64,000 nt of DNA from Cribrihabitans_A neustonicus (GTDB lineage Bacteria > Pseudomonadota > Alphaproteobacteria > Rhodobacterales > Rhodobacteraceae), in NCBI RefSeq assembly GCF_048820895.1, contig NZ_JBMERQ010000008.1, positions 86,940 through 150,939 on the forward strand, given 5' to 3'. Positions 1-8,180 of this stretch are shown one piece after another. Under the pieces are notes generated by a model that was not told where the DNA came from, searched no databases, and saw only the letters and a list, made by a program, of their open reading frames with translations. Each line of letters starts with the position of its first letter. Position 1 is the stretch's first letter. The position numbers were made by a program, and so were the translations under genes.

Positions 1-118
1 CCGGCACCTGATCTGGGACAACGGCTACATGCTGGACCTGGACCAGGCCGAGAACCTGGGCTGGATCGTCCTGATCGGTTCAGTTGCCCTCACCCTTTTC
101 ACCCTCATCATCGTTTGA
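1..118 (+). CDS. sdhC: Succinate dehydrogenase cytochrome b556 subunit, 3' end only
   Basis: The window opens inside this gene; only the last 38 residues are present, ending at TGA 116-118. The fragment holds an RHLIWD motif, typical of the heme-proximal loop of SdhC, followed by a final hydrophobic membrane segment. SdhC and SdhD anchor complex II in the inner membrane and form the heme b and quinone site. The gene lies 18 bp before sdhD on the same strand, in canonical sdhCDAB order. Identity rests on the motif and context because most of the protein is outside the window. Confidence 0.85.
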   Translation, partial: RHLIWDNGYMLDLDQAENLGWIVLIGSVALTLFTLIIV

Positions 119-136
119 GCCGGGAGAATTGACGCG

Positions 137-508
137 ATGCGTTTTCTGACTGACCGCAAGCGGGCCATGGGGCTCGGCAGCGCCAAATCCGGCACCCAGC
201 ACCACTGGTCGATGCAGATGAGCTCGATCGGGCTCCTGATCCTGGTGCCGCTCTTCGTCTTCACCTTCGGCCCGGCGCTGGGCGGCTCCTACGAGGAGAT
301 CACCGCCTATTATTCACGCCCCTTCCCGGCACTGGTTGCCGCGCTGACCATGTGGGTGGGCATGATGCATTTCAAATCCGGTGCCCAGATCATGATCGAA
401 GACTACGTGCACGGCCTGCCCGGGCGCCTGACGATCATCCTGGTGAACTGCCTGTCTTATGCAGTGGCCGCCGCCAGCGTCTATGCGCTGGTGCGCCTGG
501 CCCTCTGA
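137..508 (+). CDS. sdhD: Succinate dehydrogenase hydrophobic membrane anchor subunit
   Basis: A 123-residue protein with three hydrophobic segments (about residues 28-50, 60-80 and 95-120), the normal size and layout for SdhD. The stretch MMHFKSGAQIMIEDYVHG in the second half carries the conserved His and DY of the family, which help bind heme b and ubiquinone. It sits between sdhC and sdhA in the sdhCDAB operon. GGGAGAA lies a few bases before the ATG as a ribosome site. With SdhC it holds the catalytic SdhAB dimer at the inner membrane. Confidence 0.93.
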   Translation: MRFLTDRKRAMGLGSAKSGTQHHWSMQMSSIGLLILVPLFVFTFGPALGGSYEEITAYYSRPFPALVAALTMWVGMMHFKSGAQIMIEDYVHGLPGRLTIILVNCLSYAVAAASVYALVRLAL

Positions 509-528
509 CGAACCCCGAGGTTTTTTCT

Positions 529-2334
529 ATGGCTGCTTACGAATACGAAACTCACGAATACGACGTGGTTGTCGTCGGCGCCGGCGGCGCCGGCCTGCGC
601 GCGACGCTCGGCATGGCCGAACAGGGGCTGCGCACCGCCTGCGTCACCAAGGTGTTCCCGACCCGCTCCCACACCGTGGCGGCGCAGGGCGGCATCGCCG
701 CGTCGCTGGGCAACATGGGTCCCGACAGCTGGCAGTGGCACATGTATGACACCGTGAAGGGCTCGGACTGGCTGGGCGACACCGACGCGATGGAATATCT
801 CGCCCGCGAGGCGCCCAAGGCGGTGTACGAGCTGGAGCACTACGGCGTGCCGTTCTCGCGCACCGAGGAGGGCAAGATCTACCAGCGCCCCTTCGGCGGC
901 CACACCACCGAGTTCGGTGAAGGCCCCGCGGTCCAGCGCACCTGCGCCGCCGCCGACCGCACCGGACACGCCATCCTGCACACGCTTTATGGCCAGAGCC
1001 TCAAGAACAACGCGGAATTCTACGTCGAGTATTTCGCCATCGACCTGATCATGTCCGAGGACGGGCAGTGCCAGGGCGTGGTGTGCTGGAAGCTCGACGA
1101 CGGCACCATGCATGTCTTCAACGCCAAGATGGTGGTGCTGGCGACCGGCGGTTATGGCAGGGCCTATTTCTCCGCCACTTCCGCGCATACCTGCACCGGC
1201 GACGGCGGCGGCATGGTGGCGCGCGCAGGGCTGGCGCTGCAGGACATGGAGTTCGTGCAGTTCCATCCGACCGGCATTTACGGCTCCGGCTGCCTGATCA
1301 CCGAAGGCGCGCGCGGCGAAGGCGGTTACCTGACCAACTCCGAAGGCGAGCGTTTCATGGAACGCTACGCGCCGCAGTACAAGGATCTGGCACCGCGCGA
1401 CTATGTGTCCCGCTCCATGACCATGGAGATCCGCGAAGGCCGCGGCGTGGGCGAGCATGGCGACCATATCCATCTGAACCTGTCCCACCTGCCCGCCGAA
1501 GCGCTGGCTGAGCGGCTGCCGGGGATTTCGGAAAGCGCCAAGATCTTTGCCGGCGTCGATGTCACCAAGGAGCCGATCCCGGTTCTGCCCACCGTGCACT
1601 ACAACATGGGCGGTATCCCGACCAACTACTGGGGCGAGGTTCTGAACCCGACCGAAGACGATCCGACCGCAACCGTGCCGGGCCTGATGGCCGTGGGCGA
1701 GGCGGGCTGCGCCTCGGTGCATGGCGCCAACCGTCTGGGCTCGAATTCGCTGATCGACCTCGTGGTCTTCGGCCGCGCCGCGGCGATCCGCGCAGGCAAG
1801 GTGGTGGACGCAGAAGCCGCCAACCCGAAGCTGAACCAGGCCTCCGTCGGCAAGGCATTCGAGCGCTTCGACAGTCTGCGCTACGCCAAGGGCAGCACGC
1901 CCACGGCCGAGCTGCGGCTGGAGATGCAGCGCACCATGCAGGAAGATGCGGCTGTGTTCCGCACCGACAAGACCCTCAAGGAAGGCGTCGAAAAGATGAC
2001 CGCGATCGCCGGAAAGCTCGATGACCTCAAGGTCACCGACCGCTCGCTGGTGTGGAACTCCGATCTGATGGAGACGCTGGAGCTGACCAACCTGATGCCG
2101 AATGCGCTTGCCACCATCGTGGGCGCCGAGGCGCGCAAGGAAAGCCGCGGCGCGCATGCGCACGAGGATTACGCAGAGCGCGACGACGAGAACTGGCGGG
2201 TGCACACCGTCTCCCGCGTCGATGGCACGAAAGTCACCCTCAGCTACCGGCCGGTGATCACCGATCCGCTCACCACCGAGGATCAGGGCGGCATCAGCCT
2301 GAACAAGATCGCGCCCAAGGCGCGGACGTTCTAA
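529..2334 (+). CDS. sdhA: Succinate dehydrogenase flavoprotein subunit
   Basis: A 601-residue flavoprotein that oxidises succinate to fumarate in the TCA cycle. The FAD-binding GAGGAG motif is at residues 17-22. The SHTVAAQGG motif follows, and its His (about residue 48) is the usual covalent FAD attachment site. The active-site stretch HGANRLGSNSLIDLVVFG lies near residue 400. The open frame continues upstream, but the ATG at 529, 20 bp after sdhD, gives the normal SdhA N-terminus and family length. It is followed 11 bp later by sdhB. Confidence 0.97.
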   Translation: MAAYEYETHEYDVVVVGAGGAGLRATLGMAEQGLRTACVTKVFPTRSHTVAAQGGIAASLGNMGPDSWQWHMYDTVKGSDWLGDTDAMEYLAREAPKAVYELEHYGVPFSRTEEGKIYQRPFGGHTTEFGEGPAVQRTCAAADRTGHAILHTLYGQSLKNNAEFYVEYFAIDLIMSEDGQCQGVVCWKLDDGTMHVFNAKMVVLATGGYGRAYFSATSAHTCTGDGGGMVARAGLALQDMEFVQFHPTGIYGSGCLITEGARGEGGYLTNSEGERFMERYAPQYKDLAPRDYVSRSMTMEIREGRGVGEHGDHIHLNLSHLPAEALAERLPGISESAKIFAGVDVTKEPIPVLPTVHYNMGGIPTNYWGEVLNPTEDDPTATVPGLMAVGEAGCASVHGANRLGSNSLIDLVVFGRAAAIRAGKVVDAEAANPKLNQASVGKAFERFDSLRYAKGSTPTAELRLEMQRTMQEDAAVFRTDKTLKEGVEKMTAIAGKLDDLKVTDRSLVWNSDLMETLELTNLMPNALATIVGAEARKESRGAHAHEDYAERDDENWRVHTVSRVDGTKVTLSYRPVITDPLTTEDQGGISLNKIAPKARTF

Positions 2335-2345
2335 GGAGAGGCATC

Positions 2346-3125
2346 ATGGTTGAATTTACGCTCCCCAAGAACTCGCGCATCACCACGGGCAAGACCTGGC
2401 CAAAGCCGGCGGGCGCCAGCAACGTCCGCAAGTTCCAGATCTACCGCTGGAACCCGGATGACGGCCAGAACCCGCGGGTCGATACCTATTTCGTCGACAT
2501 GGACAGCTGCGGCCCGATGATTCTGGACGCGCTGATCAAGATCAAGAACGAGATCGACCCGACGCTGACCTTCCGCCGCTCCTGCCGCGAGGGTATCTGC
2601 GGGTCCTGCGCGATGAACATCGACGGCATCAACACGCTGGCCTGCATCTACGGCATGGACGAGATCGAAGGCGACGTGAAGATCTACCCGCTGCCGCATA
2701 TGCCGGTGGTGAAGGACCTGATCCCCGATCTGACGCTTTTCTATGCCCAGCACGCCTCGATCATGCCGTGGCTGGAAACCAAGACCAACCGCCCGGCGAA
2801 GGAATGGAAACAGTCGATCGAGGACCGCAAGAAGCTTGATGGCCTCTATGAATGCGTGATGTGCGCCAGCTGCTCCACCGCCTGCCCGAGCTACTGGTGG
2901 AACAGCGACCGCTATCTCGGCCCGGCGGCGCTGCTGCACGCCTACCGCTGGATCGTGGACAGCCGCGACGAGGCGACGCCGGAGCGGCTCGACGATCTTG
3001 AAGACCCCTTCAAGCTCTACCGCTGCCATACCATCATGAACTGCGCCAAGACCTGCCCCAAGGGCCTGAACCCTGCCAAGGCCATCGCGCATATCAAGAA
3101 GATGATGGTCGAGCGCACGCTCTGA
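2346..3125 (+). CDS. sdhB: Succinate dehydrogenase iron-sulfur subunit
   Basis: A 259-residue protein passing electrons from SdhA to the quinone. It has the plant-type 2Fe-2S cluster motif SCREGICGSC in the N-terminal half, and the 4Fe-4S and 3Fe-4S motifs CVMCASCSTACP and CHTIMNCAKTCPKG in the C-terminal half. All expected cysteines are present. The ATG at 2346 follows AAGGAGAGG, a strong ribosome site. It is the last gene of sdhCDAB, and a GC-rich hairpin follows. Confidence 0.97.
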   Translation: MVEFTLPKNSRITTGKTWPKPAGASNVRKFQIYRWNPDDGQNPRVDTYFVDMDSCGPMILDALIKIKNEIDPTLTFRRSCREGICGSCAMNIDGINTLACIYGMDEIEGDVKIYPLPHMPVVKDLIPDLTLFYAQHASIMPWLETKTNRPAKEWKQSIEDRKKLDGLYECVMCASCSTACPSYWWNSDRYLGPAALLHAYRWIVDSRDEATPERLDDLEDPFKLYRCHTIMNCAKTCPKGLNPAKAIAHIKKMMVERTL

Positions 3126-3175
3126 TCCGCAAAGCTCTGCCGGTGCGGCCGCTGCCGCGCCTCCACGATTGATCG

Positions 3176-3203
3176 CGCCCCGGTTTCCTGCGAAACCGGG
3201 GCG
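3176..3203 (+). terminator. Stem-loop after the sdh operon
   Basis: Perfect 11-bp inverted repeat, CGCCCCGGTTT (3176-3186) and AAACCGGGGCG (3193-3203), with a 6-nt loop, 50 bp after sdhB. There is no strong T-run downstream, so it may act as a terminator or as an mRNA 3' stabiliser. Confidence 0.6.
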
Positions 3204-3260
3204 TATAACGTTCCGGGCCCTCCCTGAGGGCAGGGCGCAGGGCAGGCGGAGGACACGGGC

Positions 3261-3530
3261 ATGAACAGGCATTTTCCGGCTCTGGCGGCAGCGGCGCTGC
3301 TTGCGGGGTGTATTACGGCGGGTGACAGCGACCGGCTCGGCGCCCAGATCGCCGCCTCTGACGCGCGGCTGCCGGGTTGCATTGCTGAGGCCGGGATTAC
3401 AGGGAGCTACCGGGTGCAGACCCAAGTGCTGGGCCATGGGGCAGGGGCCACGGTGCTGCGCCGGGTGGAGCCGGGCGCGGGCGTGAGCGAGGCGCAGGCC
3501 GCGCAGGCAACCTCCTGCCTCAACGCCTGA
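3261..3530 (+). CDS. Small putative lipoprotein
   Basis: An 89-residue protein I do not recognise as a named family. It begins with a short signal sequence ending in the lipobox LLAGC, so Cys16 or nearby should be lipidated and the protein exported. The mature part is about 70 residues and has two further Cys, one near the middle and one close to the C-terminus, which could form a disulfide. GGAGGACACGGGC before the ATG is a good ribosome site. It stands alone between the sdh operon and a ZIP transporter. Confidence 0.7.
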   Translation: MNRHFPALAAAALLAGCITAGDSDRLGAQIAASDARLPGCIAEAGITGSYRVQTQVLGHGAGATVLRRVEPGAGVSEAQAAQATSCLNA

Positions 3531-3599
3531 ACCGCGGCGGCGTTTGGCGGCGTCTTCGGCGCAGTTGTGAAGCCTGCCGCGCGGGCCTAGGCTCTCGCC

Positions 3600-4310
3600 A
3601 TGCAACCCGTTCTCTATGCCGTTCTCCTGTCGGCCGCCGCCGGCCTGTCGATGCCCCTGGGCGGGCTGCTCGCCGTCTATGAGCACATCCGCAACCCGGT
3701 GGTGCGCGACGCGGTGCTGCATGCGGTGACCGCCTTTGGCGGCGGCGCGCTGGCGGCTGCGGTGGCGCTGGTGCTGGTGCCCGAGGCGGCGGAGGCGCTT
3801 TCGCCGCTCGCGGCCGTGGCGCTGTTCCTCGCGGGCGGGGCGGCCTTCTACCTGGTCGATGGGGCCCTGGAGCGGCGCGGCGGCAGCTGGGCGCTTTTGC
3901 TTGCAATGATGCTCGACTTCCTGCCCGAGGCGATGGCGCTGGGGGCGATGCTGGTGGATCAGGCCGCCACTGCCTATGTGCTGGCCGCGATGATCTTCCT
4001 GCAGAACGTGCCGGAAGGTTTTGCCGCCTTCCGTGAGCTCTGCCGCAAGGACAGCCCGGCCTGGCCGGTGCTGGCAGGTTTCACCGGCCTTGCCGCGCTC
4101 GGACCGCTTTGCGCGGTGGCGGGCACCCTGTGGCTTGCGGATGCGCCGGAGGCACTTGGGGCAGTGATGATATTTGCCGCGGGCGGGATACTCTACCTGC
4201 TGTTCCAGGACATCGCGCCCAAGGCGCGGGGCGGGGGCAGCAGCGCCCCGGCCCTGGGGGCGGTCGCGGGATTCGCGCTGGGGCTGGCGGGGCATTTGCT
4301 GGCTGGTTAG
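3600..4310 (+). CDS. ZIP family divalent metal transporter
   Basis: A 236-residue polytopic membrane protein with about eight hydrophobic segments. Two family motifs are visible in the middle: LDFLPEAMALG and LQNVPEGFAAF. They match the paired HNxPEG/HExPEG-type helices that form the binuclear metal site of ZIP proteins such as ZupT. The first motif lacks the usual His, so metal preference may differ. Likely role: import of zinc, iron or a similar ion. The start at 3600 is the first ATG and gives a membrane segment at once. Confidence 0.8.
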   Translation: MQPVLYAVLLSAAAGLSMPLGGLLAVYEHIRNPVVRDAVLHAVTAFGGGALAAAVALVLVPEAAEALSPLAAVALFLAGGAAFYLVDGALERRGGSWALLLAMMLDFLPEAMALGAMLVDQAATAYVLAAMIFLQNVPEGFAAFRELCRKDSPAWPVLAGFTGLAALGPLCAVAGTLWLADAPEALGAVMIFAAGGILYLLFQDIAPKARGGGSSAPALGAVAGFALGLAGHLLAG

Positions 4311-4440
4311 GGATACTGGCTGCCCACACGTCGGTTTCGCAATGGCCACGGCGCCATTGCGGACATGCCTGCTGCGCCGCGCGGCAGCAGGCCCTGCCTG
4401 GGTGGCGGGAGGAAACCGGGAAAGACCGGAGGCAACCTAG

Positions 4441-4611
4441 ACGACGCTGAGCCAACATCCCGCGGTTCCCGCAACCGAAGAGACCCGCAGCGCCGCAGCC
4501 CGCACCGCTGCGGAGGCGCTGGACCAGGCCTTTGCCTTCTATACGCCCGAAGCCGCGCCGGAAGCGCCCGCTGCGGCACCTGCGGCGGAAGAATGCCGGC
4601 CCGCGGCCTGA
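4441..4611 (+). CDS. Small ORF with a possible ACG start codon
   Basis: The frame encodes 56 residues, Ala/Glu-rich with a central stretch EALDQAFAFYTPE, ending at TGA 4609-4611. No ATG, GTG or TTG is available. The in-frame stop TAG (4438-4440) lies directly before ACG 4441. A perfect GGAGG (4428-4432) sits 8 nt upstream of that ACG, ideal for initiation there. I infer either an ACG (or CTG 4447) start, or a gene that lost its ATG by a one-base change. Codon use looks coding. Function unknown. Confidence 0.4.
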   Translation, partial: TTLSQHPAVPATEETRSAAARTAAEALDQAFAFYTPEAAPEAPAAAPAAEECRPAA

Positions 4612-4678
4612 GACTTGCTGCTTCCCCGCCACCGGCGGCCCCGTTGCGGTGTCGCGGCGCCGCGCCTAGATAGGGGCC

Positions 4679-4867
4679 ATGCCGGTGCTTCTTCTCCTCC
4701 TTCTGGCCGGGGTGCTCGCTTATTTCTTCTGGCGCCGCCGCACCACCAGCCTTACCCGCGACTGCCGCTGGCGGCAGGAGCGCGCCCAAGCGCGGTGGCG
4801 CTGCAGCGCATGCGGCGCGGTCGAGCCGGGGGAGGCTCCGCCCCGCGTCTGCCGCAAGCCGCAATAG
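4679..4867 (+). CDS. Small membrane-anchored protein with CxxC
   Basis: A 62-residue protein: an N-terminal membrane helix (residues 2-18, Leu-rich), a basic stretch WRRR that would face the cytoplasm, then a small Cys-containing tail with CSAC and two more Cys that could bind zinc. The layout (short anchor, then TRDCRWRQ, then a CxxC knuckle) resembles small conserved Rhodobacteraceae proteins of unknown function as I remember them; I cannot name a family. Confidence 0.6.
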   Translation: MPVLLLLLLAGVLAYFFWRRRTTSLTRDCRWRQERAQARWRCSACGAVEPGEAPPRVCRKPQ

Positions 4868-4984
4868 GGCAGACCCGGCTTATCGCTCAGCTCCCGCGGC
4901 CGCAGGCGGCCCGGTGCCGCCGGGGTGGAACCTGTGACTGAAAAAGCGCTGCGGAAAAGACTGAAAAATTGCCGCAGAAAATAC

Positions 4985-5013
4985 TTGAAAGACTCGTTCT
5001 CTTGCCCGATATG
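4985..5013 (+). promoter_or_regulatory. Predicted sigma70-type promoter for the decarboxylase leader
   Basis: TTGAAA (4985-4990), 17-bp spacer, GATATG (5008-5013). It lies directly upstream of the structured leader and about 125 bp before the start codon. Prediction from motif and spacing only. Confidence 0.4.
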
Positions 5014-5125
5014 GGCGCTCTAGACGCCAACGCACGCGCCTCTGTCGAAAGGGCTCACTCCCCTAAGGTTACGTAGCGACGGTAACGTCTCTGATGGAAC
5101 TGAGCGGTCATATATGGCCGGGTCT
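5014..5125 (+). ncRNA. Putative speF leader RNA (cis-regulatory)
   Basis: The approximately 110-nt leader between the predicted promoter and the ornithine decarboxylase gene contains the stretches CGCACGCGCCTCTGTCGAAA, CTCCCCTAAGGTTACGTAGC and GGTAACGTCTCTGATGGAAC. These resemble my memory of the speF motif, a conserved RNA described upstream of ornithine decarboxylase genes in alphaproteobacteria. GGTTAC and GGTAAC can pair partly. Gene context fits exactly. The assignment needs a covariance-model search, and the boundaries are approximate. Confidence 0.55.
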
Positions 5126-5138
5126 TTTGGAGATGACA

Positions 5139-6308
5139 ATGAACGCATTCGCCGCTGGGCAAACCGCCCTCGAGCCTGTTTCTGTTCCCCGCCACCTGCA
5201 TTACATCGCCCAAGCGCATTTCGACCGCCCGACCCTGGTGATCGACAGCGAGGCCGTTGCACGGCAGTACCGAGCGCTGGACCGCGGTTTGGGCCGCGCC
5301 CGCATCCATTACGCCGTGAAAGCCAACCCGGCCCCCGGCATCCTGGAAATGCTGGCCCGCCTCGGCTCCAATTTCGACGCTGCCAGCCGCGCCGAGATCG
5401 AGATGTGCCTGGCAGCCGGTGCCACCCCGGACCGGATTACCTTCGGCAACACCATCAAGCGCGCCTCCGACATTGCCTTTGCCCACGCGCTGGGGATTAC
5501 CCATTTCTCCGCCGACGCGGTGGAGGAGCTGGACAAGCTTGCCGAACATGCGCCGGGCGCGCATGTCTGCCTGCGCGTGGTGGTCGAGGCCTCCGGCGCC
5601 GACTGGCCGCTGAGCCGCAAGTTCGGCTCCTCGCCCGAGATGGCGCTCGAGCTGATGGACGCTGCCGCCGCCCGCGGCCTCTCGGTGCACGGTCTGTCTT
5701 TCCACGTCGGCTCGCAAACCCGCGATCCGCTGATGTGGGCGCCGGTGCTGGATCAGGTCGCCGAAGTCTGGCGGCAAGGCCGCGATGCGGGCCATGACCT
5801 GCGGCTGATCAACATCGGCGGCGGCTTCCCGGCCGCCTACCGCAGCGAAGTGATGGCGGCCGAGGAATATGCCCGCGTGGTGATGGCCCAGGTCGAGGCC
5901 CGCTTCCCCGATGCGGCCGAGGTGATGGCCGAGCCGGGCCGCGGCCTGGTCGCCGAAGCCGGTGCGATTGCCGCCGAAGTGCTGCTGGTCTCGAAGAAAC
6001 ACGCCGACGACCTGCACCGCTGGGTGTATCTGGACATCGGCAAGTTCTCGGGCCTCGCTGAGACCATGGACGAGGCGATCCGCTACCGGATCACCACTGC
6101 CCGCGATCACGAGACCTTCGGGCCTTGCGTTCTTGCAGGCCCCTCCTGCGACAGCGCCGATGTGCTCTATGAGAAGCAGCCCTTCCAGCTGCCGCTGGGC
6201 CTGACGGCGGGCGACCGCGTGGTGATTCACTCTTGCGGCGCCTACACCTCGACCTATTCCTCGGTCGGCTTCAACGGCTTCCCGCCGCTGGACGTAGTGG
6301 TGATCTGA
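5139..6308 (+). CDS. Ornithine (lysine/diaminopimelate-type) decarboxylase, fold III PLP enzyme
   Basis: A 389-residue group IV decarboxylase that should convert ornithine (or lysine) to putrescine (or cadaverine). The PLP lysine is Lys61 in YAVKANP. HVGSQ, the INIGGGFP glycine loop and the AEPGRGLVAEAG phosphate-binding stretch follow. The C-terminal GPSCDSADVLYE and CGAYTSTYSSVGFNGF supply the second half of the dimeric active site. The ATG at 5139 is preferred because GGAG lies 6 nt upstream; an in-frame ATG at 5133 is possible. The leader resembles speF RNA. Ornithine is the likelier substrate given that leader. Confidence 0.88.
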   Translation: MNAFAAGQTALEPVSVPRHLHYIAQAHFDRPTLVIDSEAVARQYRALDRGLGRARIHYAVKANPAPGILEMLARLGSNFDAASRAEIEMCLAAGATPDRITFGNTIKRASDIAFAHALGITHFSADAVEELDKLAEHAPGAHVCLRVVVEASGADWPLSRKFGSSPEMALELMDAAAARGLSVHGLSFHVGSQTRDPLMWAPVLDQVAEVWRQGRDAGHDLRLINIGGGFPAAYRSEVMAAEEYARVVMAQVEARFPDAAEVMAEPGRGLVAEAGAIAAEVLLVSKKHADDLHRWVYLDIGKFSGLAETMDEAIRYRITTARDHETFGPCVLAGPSCDSADVLYEKQPFQLPLGLTAGDRVVIHSCGAYTSTYSSVGFNGFPPLDVVVI

Positions 6309-6344
6309 TCCGGGCAAACCGGACGTGATCCGATCTGACGGAAC

Positions 6345-6379
6345 AAGCCGCGGCAGGGGTTGCACCTCTGCCGCGGCTT
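6345..6379 (+). terminator. Stem-loop after the decarboxylase gene
   Basis: Perfect 12-bp inverted repeat, AAGCCGCGGCAG (6345-6356) and CTGCCGCGGCTT (6368-6379), with an 11-nt loop, 37 bp after the stop codon. No long T-run. Confidence 0.6.
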
Positions 6380-6416
6380 CGTCTTGATGGGGCAAACGAA
6401 CAGGAAGGTCTGCCTG

Positions 6417-7271
6417 ATGCCCTCTCTCTCTGCCGCGCCCGAAGACGCCGGGGCCCGCCGCGCCGTAAAGCCGGTGATCTGCTACCCGAACGAGACTCTG
6501 CCGGTACCGGACCTCGCGCTCTACCGCCGCGCCCGGGCGGGTGCGGTAAAGACCGGCGAGCTGCTGGCCCAGCCGCGCGATGCCGCGTGTTTCGAGGTGC
6601 CCGCGGGGCATTTCTTCCGGATTTCTTCGGTCGAGGGGCCGCAGGTCGGCGATCTCAACCTGTGGAACCGCCATGACTTGTCCGAGCGGTTCTACTCCGG
6701 CAAGACCCGGGCGCTGCACGGCACCCATGTCACCACGGGCGAGCGGCTGTGGAGCAGCCTGCCGCAGCTGCGCCCGATGGCGACCATCATCGAAGATACG
6801 CTCGACTGGTACGGCATCGATCCTTACGGCGGCGCGGTGCATGACGTGATCGGCACCCGTTGCGATCCCTATACCGGCAACCTCCTGAAGGGCAGCCAGT
6901 ACCACCATTGCTGCCATTCCAACCTGACCCGGGCGCTGGCCGATCACCTCGGCCTGCCGCTCCTGGAGGCGGAGCCGCATGTGCATGACGTGCTGAACGT
7001 CTTCATGTGCACGGGGTTCACCCGCGATACCGGCCAGTATTTCATGAAGGCAAGCCCGGTGCGGCCAGGCGATTACCTGGAGTTTTTTGCAGAAATCGAC
7101 CTTTTGGGAGCACTCAGCGCTTGCCCGGGCGGGGATTGCTCGGCCGAGCATACCTCGGATGCGGCCGCCTGCCATCCGCTGCTGATCGAGATATTTGCCC
7201 CGGTGGAGGGTGCGCTGGAGGGCTGGCAGAGCCCGGCGCCGAACGGCTACGACCGCAGCCACGGACGCTGA
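6417..7271 (+). CDS. DUF1989 / urea carboxylase-associated family protein
   Basis: A 284-residue cytoplasmic protein of the family often found beside urea carboxylase genes. The central part shows VPAGHFFRISSVEGPQVGDL, ALHGTHVTTGERLWSSLP and a Cys/His cluster (YHHCCHSN) that may bind metal. The start at 6417 is supported by AGGAAGG 8 nt upstream; upstream in-frame codons have no such site. It lies after ornithine decarboxylase, separated by a stem-loop. No urea carboxylase gene is in the window, so the role may be in amine or amidine catabolism rather than urea use. Function is not established. Confidence 0.78.
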   Translation: MPSLSAAPEDAGARRAVKPVICYPNETLPVPDLALYRRARAGAVKTGELLAQPRDAACFEVPAGHFFRISSVEGPQVGDLNLWNRHDLSERFYSGKTRALHGTHVTTGERLWSSLPQLRPMATIIEDTLDWYGIDPYGGAVHDVIGTRCDPYTGNLLKGSQYHHCCHSNLTRALADHLGLPLLEAEPHVHDVLNVFMCTGFTRDTGQYFMKASPVRPGDYLEFFAEIDLLGALSACPGGDCSAEHTSDAAACHPLLIEIFAPVEGALEGWQSPAPNGYDRSHGR

Positions 7272-7317
7272 ACACGCTTCCGGGAACAGAGGCAGGGGAG
7301 GGCTCCCGCGCCCCGGT

Positions 7318-7336
7318 GCCGCATTGCAAATGCGGC
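7318..7336 (+). terminator. Short stem-loop after the DUF1989 gene
   Basis: Perfect 8-bp stem GCCGCATT (7318-7325) and AATGCGGC (7329-7336) with a 3-nt loop, 46 bp after the stop. Confidence 0.4.
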
Positions 7337-7402
7337 GGCCGGGCCTTGGGCCGGGCAGCGCGCCTGCGGCGTGCTGCGGTAATGCAAATTGCGGCGGCCA
7401 GC

Positions 7403-7430
7403 AAAAAAAAGGCAGCGGAGACCCGCTGCC
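7403..7430 (-). terminator. Rho-independent terminator of deoD
   Basis: On the minus strand an 8-bp stem GGCAGCGG / CCGCTGCC with a 4-nt loop is followed by eight T residues (plus-strand A-run 7403-7410). It lies 26 bp after the deoD stop codon. Confidence 0.8.
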
Positions 7431-7456
7431 TATTCCTGTCTTAACAGCTCCGCCGC

Positions 7457-8161
7457 TCAGGCGAAGGCTGCTTCCAGTGCTATTTCCACCATGTCGCCGA
7501 AGCTGCGCTCGCGCTCGCCGGAGTCCAGCGCCTCGCCGGTGCCCAGGTGGTCGGAAACCGTCAGCACAGCCAGGGCCCGGCAGCCGTGGCGCGCCGCAAG
7601 CGTGTAAAGCTCGGCAGCCTCCATCTCCACGCCGAGGATGCCATGGCGCACCATCTGCTCGTTCAGGTCGGGGCGCTCGTCGTAAAACGTGTCCGAGGAG
7701 TAGATGCCCCCCACGTGAGTGGTGACGCTGCGCTTCGCCGCAGCCGCATGCGCCGCCTGCAGGAGGCCCCAGTCGGCGCAAGGCGCAAAGTCGAACTCCT
7801 TGAAGATGGTGCGGGAGGGGCTGCCCGCGGAGCTCGCCGTCATTGCCAGGATCACGTCGCGGAGCGCAACCTTCTCCTGCATGCCGCCGCAGGAGCCGAT
7901 GCGGATCAGCGTTCTGGCGCCGTAGTTTCGGATCAGCTCGTTTGCGTAGATCGACAGCGAGGGCATGCCCATGCCGCTGCCCTGGATGGTGACGCGGTGG
8001 CCGTTCCAAGTGCCGGTATAGCCAAGCATGCCGCGCACCTCATTGACGAGGGTTGCGCCCTTGAGAAAGGTTTCTGCCGCCCATTTCGCCCGGTAGGGGT
8101 CACCGGGCATCAAAACGGTTTCCGCAATTTCACCTTTTGCGGCACCAATGTGGATGGTCAT
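7457..8161 (-). CDS. deoD: Purine-nucleoside phosphorylase, DeoD type
   Basis: A 234-residue hexameric-type phosphorylase splitting purine (deoxy)ribonucleosides into base and sugar phosphate for salvage. MPGDPYRAK near the start and GSGMGMPS are the phosphate-binding segments. GVEMEAAELYTLA is the ribose-binding family motif, and the catalytic Asp is in TVSDHLGTGE. Length is normal. It is followed by a T-run terminator and preceded by an H-NS-like gene 19 bp upstream. Functionally it could link with the BMP-type nucleoside importer 12 kb away. Confidence 0.95.
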   Translation of the reverse strand: MTIHIGAAKGEIAETVLMPGDPYRAKWAAETFLKGATLVNEVRGMLGYTGTWNGHRVTIQGSGMGMPSLSIYANELIRNYGARTLIRIGSCGGMQEKVALRDVILAMTASSAGSPSRTIFKEFDFAPCADWGLLQAAHAAAAKRSVTTHVGGIYSSDTFYDERPDLNEQMVRHGILGVEMEAAELYTLAARHGCRALAVLTVSDHLGTGEALDSGERERSFGDMVEIALEAAFA

Positions 8162-8180
8162 GAATTCACCTGTTCCTGGT

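Noticed and set aside
481..2205. Long open frame (574 codons) antisense to sdhA
   Set aside because: It lies wholly over sdhA, which has every expected motif. High GC produces long antisense frames; no ribosome site or family motif.
5055..8009. Open frame of 984 codons on the minus strand
   Set aside because: It overlaps the decarboxylase, DUF1989 and deoD genes out of frame and shows low-complexity Arg/Gly/Pro composition.
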